This document shows, in pieces, positions 6,719-14,552 of a stretch of 27,767 nt of DNA (positions are counted from its first letter, which is position 1; every line of letters begins with the position of its first letter). The position numbers and the translations under genes were made by a program. The notes below the pieces were generated by a model. It was given only the letters and a program-made list of their open reading frames with translations, was not told where the DNA came from and ran no database searches. The stretch is taken from IMG/VR virus record IMGVR_UViG_3300047472_000151, positions 1-27,767 of that record, one strand, 5' to 3'. The DNA is from a virus.

Positions 6719-9700
6719 TATTCAGCCCTCACCTTCGGCTGTCCCACCACTTCCCACGTATCCTGCAAATCAGCCGTCTGCCGCGTGCTCTTGGCGATCG
6801 CATACAGGTGGCTCTCCGTCATCTTGCGCAACTCCACGGTCTCCTTTCTCAATTCCTGCAGCTCTTGCACCAGGTCTTCATTGCTACCGCCACGGAGCAT
6901 CGATGCAGTCTGCTGCGCATTGAAGATCCGCGAAGGTCCGGTCACTTCCAGTTCAGGCCCAAACTCACCAACCAGACGCGCGCCGCCTACGTGGTCTCCA
7001 CCGGTGGCAAAGGCCGGAACCTTGTTCTTGTACTCGTCGCTGTTCTGCAGCCAGCCGCGCACCTGGTCAATGCTTGCGCCGCTGGAGATGGCGTTCATGT
7101 AGAACTGCAGGCCATCCGCATCGGCACCGCGGCCCAGAATCGAGCCGTACAGGTTCTGGATCTTGGCCTCGTTGGAGTTCTTGATGCCGTTCACGATCGA
7201 GGAGATCGGCACGCCGTTGGCAGCCTGCTGCTGCCACCAGGCCAGGCCATCTGCTTCGGGATTTCTCCCGAGGTAGGTTTGATAAGCTTGCGTGATCGGG
7301 GCGGTCGAGCCAGCGATAGGATTTGCCTGCGCCGCCTGGAGGGCGCTGCCGAAAGCTGCCAACGCTTGTGTCAGGGACAGCAACGCCGCGTTATTTCCCT
7401 TGAGCAGATCAACCTGCTCCTGGGCGGCGGCAAGTTGCTCGTCCAGCTTCTTCATTTCGCTTTCGAACTGCAGCTGCTCCTGGTCCTTCTGCTTCTCCAG
7501 CACGTCGAGGGTGCGTTCTTCAACCGAAATGCCCTGGTCGGTCAGGTTGGCCAGCTCGCCGATATCGTTGGCGGTTCGAGCGCGATCGCGCAGATAGTCG
7601 TTGTAAGTGGCGAACTGCGATGCGGCATCACGCGTGACGACACCCAGAGCACCCTTCAGGCTGTCGGCCGTGGGCAACGGTCCACCGACGCGAGCGATGG
7701 CCAGGGCTGCCTGGATCTTCGCCTGGGCCGCGCTGCGCGATTCCAGGCTATCTGCCGTCACTTCCACTTGCCCCAGCGCCGCATGCAGGGAGTCGGACAA
7801 TCCGCGCAGCTTGGCGATCGTGGCGTTTTCCGCGTCGATGCGCTGCTGGATGCCTTTCATGCGCACGTCGTGTTCGGCCGAGATGGCAGAACGCTCGCGG
7901 TTGATCACGTTCTGCAGCGTCGCAAACGCACCGTCAGCTGCGTTGAACAGCGAGTCGGCCACGCTCTTGGCAGCAGCGAACTTCTCTGCCGCCTGCGCCA
8001 CACTATCGCCCGCGTCCTGAGCATATTCCGCCACAGCCGCGAACGCGGGAGCGAGAGCCAGGAGCGCCGCATACGTCGCAGCCCCTTTTTCCGTGGCCAA
8101 CTGACCGGAGTTCACCAGGCCAAGTACTGCCTGCTTAAAGTCGTCCTTGGTTTTGAGCCCCTGCTGGCCAAGCTCACCGAGCTTTTCGGCAACCATCTTC
8201 TGCACCGGGGCAATCTGCTCTGCCTTGGAAAGGAAGGTATCCGCGAAATACTGGGTCTGGCTGGCCAGGGCATCGGTACCACCTGCCAATGCAATCAGCC
8301 GCTCACGCGCCTGCAGGGATGCCACGCCCACAACTCCGAAGGCCTGCTCGGAGGTGCGGCCCAGCGTGACCAGCATCGCGTCCACGGTCTGGAAGTCGCC
8401 TGCCAGTCGCTGCAGCGTTGCGCTGGCCGTTTCGCCTTCCTTGGAGAAGGTAGCGATCGAGGGAACAATCCGCGCCGCCAGTTCGTCGCCGATGTCGGAA
8501 AACAGTTTGCCGATCAGTTCATCATTCTTCGCGCTGTCTTTGGTCAACTCCAAATTAAGCGACTTGGAATAGCCGTTCACCACGTCCGCCGACACGCCCA
8601 GAGTCTTGGCAAACTCCTGCGTCGTGGTTTTCACCGCTGCGAAGCCATCACCCAACGCCTTCTGCAGCTCCGCCGAGACAGGCGTGATGTCCGTCCCGTG
8701 TTTGTCGCTGCGGAAGATGCCGCCTTTCTGCACCCAGTTCGCATACTGCTGTCCCGAGCTGAATCCATTGCCGTCGAACGTACCAGTGATGCCCTCGCTC
8801 GTGACTTCCTTGGCCTTGTGGCCGAACAGGCGGTTGACTGCTCCACCGAGCAGGCCACCGACAACGGCGCCGAGCGCCGTGCCGATCACGGGCACGATGC
8901 TACCCACAGTGGCGCCAATAGCGGTTCCGGCATTGACTGCCCCATTGCCCGAGCCGCCGAACGCTGCGTAGCCACCTGAAAGCGCGCGACCACCGTATAC
9001 ACCCGCTGCCACGCCGGCAGCCGCACCTGCGACCGATCCAACAGCCGAACCGGTGCTCAGACTGCTACCCACGCCAGTCATGCCGGCCCCGTTATAGGCG
9101 GCTGCGGCATTGGCCGCTTGTGCGCTCGTCATGCCCATGCCGGTACCGAACGCCGAGATCGAGCTCGATCCCACCAAGTTGCCCAAGCCCGACACAATGC
9201 CGCCCAACGACGCACCTACGCTTGCGAATCCGGTCGTAATCCCGTCATAGAGCTTTTTGCCGGCACTCACCCAATCCAAAACCCCGCCACCGGACGATCC
9301 GCCTGCGGCTCCAGCCCCGGATCCCGATGTTCCCAGCGTTGCGCCAACGTTGATGATCCATTGCTTGAGGGTCATCTGGTACAGCCAGTCGAACAGGATG
9401 TTCTTGAGCGAATCCTTCAGGCGCGTAGCAGCGCTCTTGCCGCCATCGGCAATGCTGATGAAGGTCTGGTGCGCGGTCTGCTCCAGCGATTGCCACAGCT
9501 GCTTCTGTGCCTCGATCTGAGGACGGGCGGATTGATTCGCGTACCAGGTGTCGAATTGCGTTTGCAACAGCTTCTGGGCTTCGGTGCCCTCGCCGGCCAG
9601 CTTGATCCGTTCACGCCAGGTATCTGCCTCGACTTCCAGCAGCGCCTTGGAGCGCGCACGGTCGTCGATGATCGATTCGGCTGCAAAGCGTGCATTGGCC

Positions 9701-11589
9701 TGGCGCAGTTGCTCCGCGCCTTCGCGGGCCTGCTGCTCGCCCATGATCGCCGCGATGTTGTCCTTGCGCGCCTTCGCCGCGGCGCGCAAATCCGCGATCT
9801 CCTGGTCAGTAAGCGTGTGCCCTTGCTTTTGCTGGCTGGCGAGGAATTGGCGCAGATCCGCGTCCACCTTCAATTGCGCAGAAGCGATCTTGCGGGCCTC
9901 GGCGCTCTGCCCGAACAATGCCGTCTCTTCCTGCAGCTGGGCCTGCTCGTTGGTTGTGGCAGCCGACCAGGTATTGATCTGCTCGCGCACAGCGCGGCGC
10001 ACGGCGTCCGCCGAAGCGGCAATCTCGTCGTCGGCCGCCTGGATGATGTTCTTACGACGCTGCTGCAGCACCTGCAGCGCGCCCAGGTACTTCTCGCGCT
10101 CGGCCAGGTCGCTCTTGCCGGCGGCAAGATTGGCCTGCTTCTTGATCGAAGCGGACTCCGCATCCAGATCCTTCAGTTCCAGATCGCGCTTCTGCTGGTA
10201 ATACTGCTCGTCCGTGATGAGCATGCGCTTGTGGCGGCTCTCCAGCGATGCCAGGCTACCAGCCAGCAGCTCCCTATCGACATTACGTTGTGCTTCCAAC
10301 GCAGCGATGCCGACGTTATTCAGATCGCCGTATTCGGCCTTGATCTGATCGACAACCTTTTTGATTTCTTCCGGTTTAATGCCGGCGGCTGCGCCCGTGT
10401 TGGTGGCGCGCGTAATGTCCTCGGCGAGTTTGTCCTTTTTGCTCTTATGCTGGTCGGCCAGATCGTCCCAGCGATACTTCGCCTCATCGAGCTTTTGCGC
10501 CTTTTCCTTCGCCTCGTTGGCACGCGTCTGTTCGCGCTGCTGCGCCTGGAGCGCTTCCTGTTCGGCGCGCAATGCCGGCAGTCGTTCGTTTGCATCCTTG
10601 CCATTGACAAAGCTATACCGGGCCTGCTCGGTTTTCTTGATCCGTTCGGCTACTTTCGCGAGCTTTTGCTCCAGCGTGTCTTCGCGGCCGATATTGAGCA
10701 TGTTGTCCCAGGCCTTCTTGGCCCAGTCGCCCACGCCCTTCCAGGCGCCCTCAATCGGGCCCAGGTTGGCCTTGAGCTTGTTCGCGCGCTCGGTCATGGA
10801 CTGCGAATAGGTCCGCTGCGCCAGCTCCAGGGCCTCCTCATGCCGCCCCTGCTCGTCCAATGCCTTGATCTGAGCAAACGTCGCGAACGTGAGGTAGTGA
10901 TACTGGTCGTTCAGTTTGCGGCTGGCATCGACTGGCGCCTTGCCCAACTCCGCGAAATCTTTCGCGGTGTCCTGTACGCTCTTGCCGATGTACTTCTGCG
11001 CCAGCACCGCTTCCTGGCCGAACTCCTCCAGGTTATGCGCCGCAACCTGACTGGTACTGGCGATCTCAGCCACCGCCTCGGCGGCAGCGCCCTGCGTTCC
11101 GACCGTCGCGCTGATGTGGCGCGCCATGTCCGCCATCTGACCGGTGGTCGTGGCCACGGCATTGCCGTTCATGACCAGCGCTTTGGTGTACAGATCCGCC
11201 TCGTGCGAACCCTGGTTATATGCCAGGGCCAACACCAGGCCTGCGCCAGCGGCAACGGTGAATGGATTGATCAAGCTGACTACGTAGCCGCCAAGTGCCT
11301 TGGCGGCAGCACCGGCGCTACCGAACATATCGCGCAGTTGGCCACCTTGCTGGAGGAACACGGTGAGGGGCGCCTGGCCGGACTGGAGGCTGACGACGAT
11401 GTCAGTCAGCTGCGCTGGCACCTGGCGCAGTGCTGCCCGCGTTTGTGCTGCCGATTGTGTGACGCGATCAAACTGGCCAGCACCTTGGCCGATCTGCTGC
11501 AGCGATCCGGTTGCGCTCGAACGCAACCGGTTGAATTCCTGAATAGCCTGGTCGGCCTGGGCTGTGATGATGACGCGTGAATCAGCCAT
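6718..11589 (-). CDS. Tail tape measure protein
   Basis: At 1623 residues this is the longest gene, lying after the G/GT chaperone pair as in lambda (gpH position). The protein sets tail length and is usually ejected with the DNA. The N-terminus (MADSRVIITAQADQAIQEFN, then a hydrophobic SLINPFTVAAGAGLVLALAY segment) matches the prophage tail-length family. Long Ala/Gln/Lys/Glu-rich helical stretches follow. A large Gly/Ala-rich hydrophobic segment lies near the middle, and more coiled-coil comes after it. Two consecutive DUF4214-like repeats (AYQTYLGRNPEADGLAWW and LYGSILGRGADADGLQFY) occupy about residues 1432-1525. The GEFGPELEV segment and terminal helix are usual for these proteins. GGAG lies four bases before the ATG, and the start overlaps the end of the GT frame. 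Confidence 0.93.
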   Translation of the reverse strand: MADSRVIITAQADQAIQEFNRLRSSATGSLQQIGQGAGQFDRVTQSAAQTRAALRQVPAQLTDIVVSLQSGQAPLTVFLQQGGQLRDMFGSAGAAAKALGGYVVSLINPFTVAAGAGLVLALAYNQGSHEADLYTKALVMNGNAVATTTGQMADMARHISATVGTQGAAAEAVAEIASTSQVAAHNLEEFGQEAVLAQKYIGKSVQDTAKDFAELGKAPVDASRKLNDQYHYLTFATFAQIKALDEQGRHEEALELAQRTYSQSMTERANKLKANLGPIEGAWKGVGDWAKKAWDNMLNIGREDTLEQKLAKVAERIKKTEQARYSFVNGKDANERLPALRAEQEALQAQQREQTRANEAKEKAQKLDEAKYRWDDLADQHKSKKDKLAEDITRATNTGAAAGIKPEEIKKVVDQIKAEYGDLNNVGIAALEAQRNVDRELLAGSLASLESRHKRMLITDEQYYQQKRDLELKDLDAESASIKKQANLAAGKSDLAEREKYLGALQVLQQRRKNIIQAADDEIAASADAVRRAVREQINTWSAATTNEQAQLQEETALFGQSAEARKIASAQLKVDADLRQFLASQQKQGHTLTDQEIADLRAAAKARKDNIAAIMGEQQAREGAEQLRQANARFAAESIIDDRARSKALLEVEADTWRERIKLAGEGTEAQKLLQTQFDTWYANQSARPQIEAQKQLWQSLEQTAHQTFISIADGGKSAATRLKDSLKNILFDWLYQMTLKQWIINVGATLGTSGSGAGAAGGSSGGGVLDWVSAGKKLYDGITTGFASVGASLGGIVSGLGNLVGSSSISAFGTGMGMTSAQAANAAAAYNGAGMTGVGSSLSTGSAVGSVAGAAAGVAAGVYGGRALSGGYAAFGGSGNGAVNAGTAIGATVGSIVPVIGTALGAVVGGLLGGAVNRLFGHKAKEVTSEGITGTFDGNGFSSGQQYANWVQKGGIFRSDKHGTDITPVSAELQKALGDGFAAVKTTTQEFAKTLGVSADVVNGYSKSLNLELTKDSAKNDELIGKLFSDIGDELAARIVPSIATFSKEGETASATLQRLAGDFQTVDAMLVTLGRTSEQAFGVVGVASLQARERLIALAGGTDALASQTQYFADTFLSKAEQIAPVQKMVAEKLGELGQQGLKTKDDFKQAVLGLVNSGQLATEKGAATYAALLALAPAFAAVAEYAQDAGDSVAQAAEKFAAAKSVADSLFNAADGAFATLQNVINRERSAISAEHDVRMKGIQQRIDAENATIAKLRGLSDSLHAALGQVEVTADSLESRSAAQAKIQAALAIARVGGPLPTADSLKGALGVVTRDAASQFATYNDYLRDRARTANDIGELANLTDQGISVEERTLDVLEKQKDQEQLQFESEMKKLDEQLAAAQEQVDLLKGNNAALLSLTQALAAFGSALQAAQANPIAGSTAPITQAYQTYLGRNPEADGLAWWQQQAANGVPISSIVNGIKNSNEAKIQNLYGSILGRGADADGLQFYMNAISSGASIDQVRGWLQNSDEYKNKVPAFATGGDHVGGARLVGEFGPELEVTGPSRIFNAQQTASMLRGGSNEDLVQELQELRKETVELRKMTESHLYAIAKSTRQTADLQDTWEVVGQPKVRAE
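7015..7296 (-). other. DUF4214-like repeat pair inside the tape measure gene
   Basis: Two copies of a roughly 47-residue motif occur in tandem: [AL]Y..[YI]LGR..[EA]ADGL.[WF] followed by a stretch of the form [IS]...[NQ]..[NW] and a final NS[ND]E. DUF4214 is best known from secreted and surface-layer or calcium-binding-type proteins, where it occurs in repeats. Inside a tape measure it may be a structural spacer or may act after ejection. Confidence 0.6.
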
Positions 11590-11956
11590 TCTTCTCCCGT
11601 TTTTCTTGCCAAGCCATTAGTGCCTCTTCCTCCATTTCGCGGATAAATCGCCAGGTGTCCTTGCGCTCGCTGCGCGGGCACTCGTACCGTAAGAACACTT
11701 CAGCGCCGGGGTAGTCGAGTCCAATCCTGCAACCGTCCTCATAGCGCCACTGCGTGCCCAGCTGCTGGAAGAACATCCATGCCGCCACGTTTTCCGGCCA
11801 GAGGTAGAGGGACTGGTACTCTTCGACGGGGGCATCTGCCTCAATGACCAGCCCCCACGCCGCCGCCGCTTCGTTGACGGTAGAGCGGTTGCTCCGCGCC
11901 TGTTCCCGATCGACGATTTCGCCGCGGGCCCAGGCGCGGGCAACATGCCTTACATT
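11582..11956 (-). CDS. Frameshift-expressed C-terminal part of tail chaperone GT (DUF1799-like)
   Basis: This is the -1 frame that follows gene G. It is read from base 11956 after the slippery site and encodes 124 residues beginning NVRHVARAWARGEIVDREQ. The resulting G-T fusion is 238 residues long. The domain resembles the DUF1799 family, commonly found in this position in lambda-like tails. Family features visible here include AAAAWGLVIE, LYLWPENVAAWMFFQQL and QWRYEDG. The frame has an in-frame ATG at 11998, but it lies inside G and has no convincing ribosome-binding site, so independent translation is less likely than frameshifting. The product binds the tape measure and tail tube during assembly. 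Its end overlaps the tape-measure start. Confidence 0.75.
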   Translation of the reverse strand, partial: NVRHVARAWARGEIVDREQARSNRSTVNEAAAAWGLVIEADAPVEEYQSLYLWPENVAAWMFFQQLGTQWRYEDGCRIGLDYPGAEVFLRYECPRSERKDTWRFIREMEEEALMAWQEKREKNG

Positions 11957-12297
11957 TTTCCCTTGGCTGCGTTCTCCGCGGTGTAGGCGTTGTAGCAAAC
12001 CAAACCCATGCCGGTGATGTTCAGCAGCGCGTCCAGGGCATCGACATCGAACGCGGCCGGGGTGTCATCGTCGTTCAGCACCAGGCGCTGGCCTTCCCAG
12101 CCTTTGGTCACTTTCTTGAGGAAGTCGGAGAACACCAGGTCTTGGCCCTGGAACTGTTCGCGCATGCTCTGCTGGTCGATGCGATCGCAGATCAGGGCGA
12201 ACTTGAATTTCTGCGGTTTACCTTCGGCATCGGCAATGCTGCCTTCCACTGGAACGCGCACGGAGTTGCTAACTACGATTTTGTATTTCTTGGCCAT
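11950..12297 (-). CDS. Tail assembly chaperone G
   Basis: The 115-residue protein begins MAKKYKIVVSNSVRVPVEGS, and AAGGA precedes the ATG by eight bases. The features are those of small siphophage tail chaperones: a strand-rich N-terminus, then a helical part with QSMREQFQGQDLVFSDFLKK and a GWEGQRLV segment. The gene lies between tail tube and tape measure, as in lambda. It ends AAG GGA AAA ATG TAA, so the last sense codons before the stop form a -1 slippery site that can fuse it to the following frame. The identity rests on position, size and the frameshift signal together. Confidence 0.85.
   Translation of the reverse strand: MAKKYKIVVSNSVRVPVEGSIADAEGKPQKFKFALICDRIDQQSMREQFQGQDLVFSDFLKKVTKGWEGQRLVLNDDDTPAAFDVDALDALLNITGMGLVCYNAYTAENAAKGKM
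11956..11962 (-). promoter_or_regulatory. -1 ribosomal frameshift site GGGAAAA
   Basis: On the minus strand the heptamer G GGA AAA has the canonical X XXY YYZ form in the frame of gene G, one sense codon (ATG) before the TAA. A -1 slip continues into the AAT GTA AGG frame of the GT extension. Lambda uses GGGAAAG at the same place. A GC-rich region downstream can pair CCGCG with CGCGG and may stimulate slipping. Confidence 0.85.
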
Positions 12298-12330
12298 GTG
12301 ATTTTTCCTTGTTGCTGGCGTGCCAGCGGG

Positions 12331-13302
12331 TTAGAAACTGGTAACGATTCGAATCTCGTCGTTACCGGATTGCGGCAGCATGCGCAGCTTGTAGCCGCAC
12401 AGACGGGCGCCGTTGAGTTCTTCCTTGCTCGGTTCGGTGAACTGCACTGCAGGCATGTACACGCCCACCTTCTCGCCAACGCGCGTGCCGTGAATCAGGC
12501 CGATGCTGCTCAGCGTCGCCTGTTTGACGTTATTCAGGTAGGTCACTTCCTGAGCCGCGGTGAGCTGCAACTTGACGTCACCAGCCACCTTGCGATCAGT
12601 GATCTCGACCGATTCGCCGCCAAGCAGCGCCTGGAATGGCGTGGTGATGCCCAGGTCTACGGTCAGGCCCTGGCTCGGATAGACAGTGCCACCGACGAAA
12701 GCAGGCGCCGTCGCTGCGGCATGCGTCGCGCCAAAGGTCAGATCGCCGGAGTTGGCGTCGATGATCAGCTGCGGGACCTTCCAGACCGTCAGCGTCGTGG
12801 CCGGCGCAACAGTGGCAGTAGCACCGCCGTCAATGGCGACGAACTTGAACGTGGCAGAAGGTTTTTCCCCTACCGTCAATTCCAGCGTGGCAGTACCACG
12901 GGCACCGAGGCCCTTATGCAGCACGCCATCGTCGTACCAATAGATCGTGGCGGATTCGAACGACGTAGACACGGGCGTATAGTCCACGCGGATGCCTGCG
13001 GTCAGTACCTCAGCAAAGCCAATGGCACGCATCAGCGGGCCCCAGGCCGGCGCTTGGCCTGCCGTGCCGGAGCCGACCAATTCCACCGTGAAGCCCATTT
13101 CCACATAGCGGACACCCGGCAGCTGCTCGGAGTTGCCGAGGTATTGGCGGATGATGTCGCGATCCTTGGTTTCGATCTTGAGCGGGTTGATGCTCAGCTT
13201 ACTGACCAGCATTGCATTGGCGACGCCACTCGGCGCAGCGTCAAGGCCATAGGTCGTTTCCAGCGCGGCCAGGATGGCGGTATTGCGAATAAGACGGCCC
13301 AT
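12331..13302 (-). CDS. Major tail tube protein
   Basis: At 323 residues the protein is of the size and style of siphophage tail tube subunits. The N-terminus reads MGRLIRNTAILAALETTYGL. A long strand-rich core follows with motifs such as DYTPVSTSFESATIYWYDDG and FGATHAAATAP, and an Ig-like-looking C-terminal end. It polymerises into the non-contractile tube through which DNA passes. GAGGAA lies seven bases before the ATG. It lies just upstream of the G/GT chaperones, exactly where the tube gene is found in lambda-like phages. The family call is by layout and general pattern. Confidence 0.82.
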   Translation of the reverse strand: MGRLIRNTAILAALETTYGLDAAPSGVANAMLVSKLSINPLKIETKDRDIIRQYLGNSEQLPGVRYVEMGFTVELVGSGTAGQAPAWGPLMRAIGFAEVLTAGIRVDYTPVSTSFESATIYWYDDGVLHKGLGARGTATLELTVGEKPSATFKFVAIDGGATATVAPATTLTVWKVPQLIIDANSGDLTFGATHAAATAPAFVGGTVYPSQGLTVDLGITTPFQALLGGESVEITDRKVAGDVKLQLTAAQEVTYLNNVKQATLSSIGLIHGTRVGEKVGVYMPAVQFTEPSKEELNGARLCGYKLRMLPQSGNDEIRIVTSF

Positions 13303-13305
13303 GGT

Positions 13306-13467
13306 TTATTCCTCCTCGGCGCCATCGGGCACAGGGCCGTTGCGCGTCAATTCGCCGGTCTGTGGGTCGCGGGTATAACTGCCGCCTCGCGTCGGTTCCT
13401 GCAGGCTCGTTGCGGCCTGGCCGGTGGCGTCTTGCGCGGACAGATCGTCCGCTTCCTGATAATTCAT
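13306..13467 (-). CDS. Small phage protein between tail terminator and tail tube (53 aa)
   Basis: The frame is open much further upstream, but the upstream portion is a shadow of the tail-terminator gene. The ATG at 13467 overlaps that gene's TGA in ATGA, which fits translational coupling. The 53-residue product begins MNYQEADDLSAQDATG and contains GGSYTRDPQTGELTRNGPV. It is acidic, low in hydrophobics and probably disordered. The function is unknown; it may be a minor assembly factor. Confidence 0.65.
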   Translation of the reverse strand: MNYQEADDLSAQDATGQAATSLQEPTRGGSYTRDPQTGELTRNGPVPDGAEEE

Positions 13468-13910
13468 TGGGTCAATCCCCTTCCTTGGGTTTCGTGGGTG
13501 ATTACAAATTGCGCGGTGACGCAGCCCAGGGTGGTATCGAGCTCGTCGAAGTCCCAGGAGAGCGTGTCGCCCTCCAAGGGGACAATCTCGACAATCTGGC
13601 CGCCGAGCGATGGATCTGCTGCAATGCAGGCGAACACGGCCTCGATCAGCGCGTCCACTGCCTCCTCCTGGGCATCGCCCGTGCCTCGGGCGTAGCACTC
13701 CACATGCAGCAGCGTCTGCCAGATGGTCGGGCCGCCAATCACACGTGCCAGCTGCGAGGCACTACGTACCGGGCGCACCACGATGGCCGCTGCCGTGTCA
13801 CGCGAGAATGCCCGCGAGCGCGAGCGGAATACGTTTCCACCTGCAATGGATGGCGCCCGCTTGAGCCAGTCCACCAGGGCGCTGACGACGTTGAAATGGC
13901 CCGTCGTCAT
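13464..13910 (-). CDS. Tail terminator-like protein (gpU position)
   Basis: This 148-residue protein begins MTTGHFNVVSALVDWLKRAP and contains the TIWQTLLHVECYARG strand, a helix with DAQEEAVDALIEAVFACIAADPSLGG, and a final strand region TTLGCVTAQFVITHETQ. The alternation of helix, strand and a conserved central strand fits the small alpha/beta terminator fold that caps the tail tube and makes it competent for head joining. The genes around it (head-tail joining upstream, tail tube downstream) support this. Starts and stops overlap on both sides by ATGA. Confidence 0.72.
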   Translation of the reverse strand: MTTGHFNVVSALVDWLKRAPSIAGGNVFRSRSRAFSRDTAAAIVVRPVRSASQLARVIGGPTIWQTLLHVECYARGTGDAQEEAVDALIEAVFACIAADPSLGGQIVEIVPLEGDTLSWDFDELDTTLGCVTAQFVITHETQGRGLTQ

Positions 13911-14209
13911 GCGCGCTCCAGGATCAGCGTTGCGAGGCCGTATTCCTGCTCGCTGTCGGGCTGGCGATCAGCTACGCGCCAACCCTTGCCGTTCACCAGC
14001 ACCGTCACATCGATCACGTCCGTCGGGACCTGGTCGTTGGCCATCACCAATTGCGGTGCGGCCGCGCCCATGCCGACCACGCCAGCCATGCCTACCTTGA
14101 ATTCGGCATCAAAGATGACGGGGATGTCCTCGCCGCCGAAGTTGGCTAGCGCGTTGGCCAGCTTCTTCAGTGCGGCGCGGTTCATCCGGGCTTCAAGCGC
14201 GTCGAACAT
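13907..14209 (-). CDS. Head-tail joining protein (gpFII-like)
   Basis: The 100-residue protein has the opening MFDALEARMNRAALKKLANA, then PVIFDAEFKVGMAGVVGMG, and the terminal region LVNGKGWRVADRQPDSEQEYGLATLILE. This matches the size and two-part layout of the lambda FII-type joining proteins that sit at the head-tail junction. It follows the decoration protein and precedes the tail terminator, which is the expected order. The call combines pattern and position. Confidence 0.75.
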   Translation of the reverse strand: MFDALEARMNRAALKKLANALANFGGEDIPVIFDAEFKVGMAGVVGMGAAAPQLVMANDQVPTDVIDVTVLVNGKGWRVADRQPDSEQEYGLATLILERA

Positions 14210-14212
14210 GGA

Positions 14213-14542
14213 TCAGGCGTTGATCTTGATGTTGACGACGGCAGCATTCGCTGCAGGCGCTTCGGCGCAGTAACCGGACAGGATGTTGCCGGCTGCGGTG
14301 ACCGTCAGGCGGTCGTTAGCATCGTCCCAGTACAGCAGATCACCGATCACCGGGTTGTCGCCCGGCACCTTCGGCACCGCCCAGACGCCGGACACCGAAA
14401 TGGAGCCCGATGCGTTGGTCGGAATGTCCACCAGGGCCACGGCCATACGCTTGCCCGTAACGAATGCCGTGCCGGCCGTGAGAGCGGGGCCGGTGTTCTT
14501 ATAGGACAGGATCTCGCCTTCCTGCACGTAGTTCTTTGGCAT
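14213..14542 (-). CDS. Head decoration / cement protein (DUF2190-like)
   Basis: The 109-residue protein begins MPKNYVQEGEILSYKNTGP and includes VTGKRMAVALVDIPTNASGS, then DLLYWDDANDRLTVTAAGN and a GYCAEAPAANAAVVNIKIN ending. This is the pattern of DUF2190, a family of capsid cement proteins. AAGGAG stands six bases before the ATG, the strongest ribosome-binding site in this block, as expected for a protein needed in hundreds of copies. It follows the capsid gene directly. Confidence 0.8.
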   Translation of the reverse strand: MPKNYVQEGEILSYKNTGPALTAGTAFVTGKRMAVALVDIPTNASGSISVSGVWAVPKVPGDNPVIGDLLYWDDANDRLTVTAAGNILSGYCAEAPAANAAVVNIKINA

Positions 14543-14552
14543 GGTTTGCTCC

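Noticed and set aside
6808-11580. Very long plus-strand open frames (723 and 820 codons) opposite the tape measure gene
   Set aside because: They are mirror frames of the Ala/Gln/Leu-rich coiled-coil coding sequence, with no start signals or domain patterns.
11950-11998. ATG at 11998 as an independent start for the DUF1799-like protein
   Set aside because: It lies inside gene G with no convincing ribosome-binding site, and the slippery site explains expression better.
12142-13695. 517-codon plus-strand open frame opposite tail tube and chaperone genes
   Set aside because: It has no domain pattern and crosses several tightly packed minus-strand genes.
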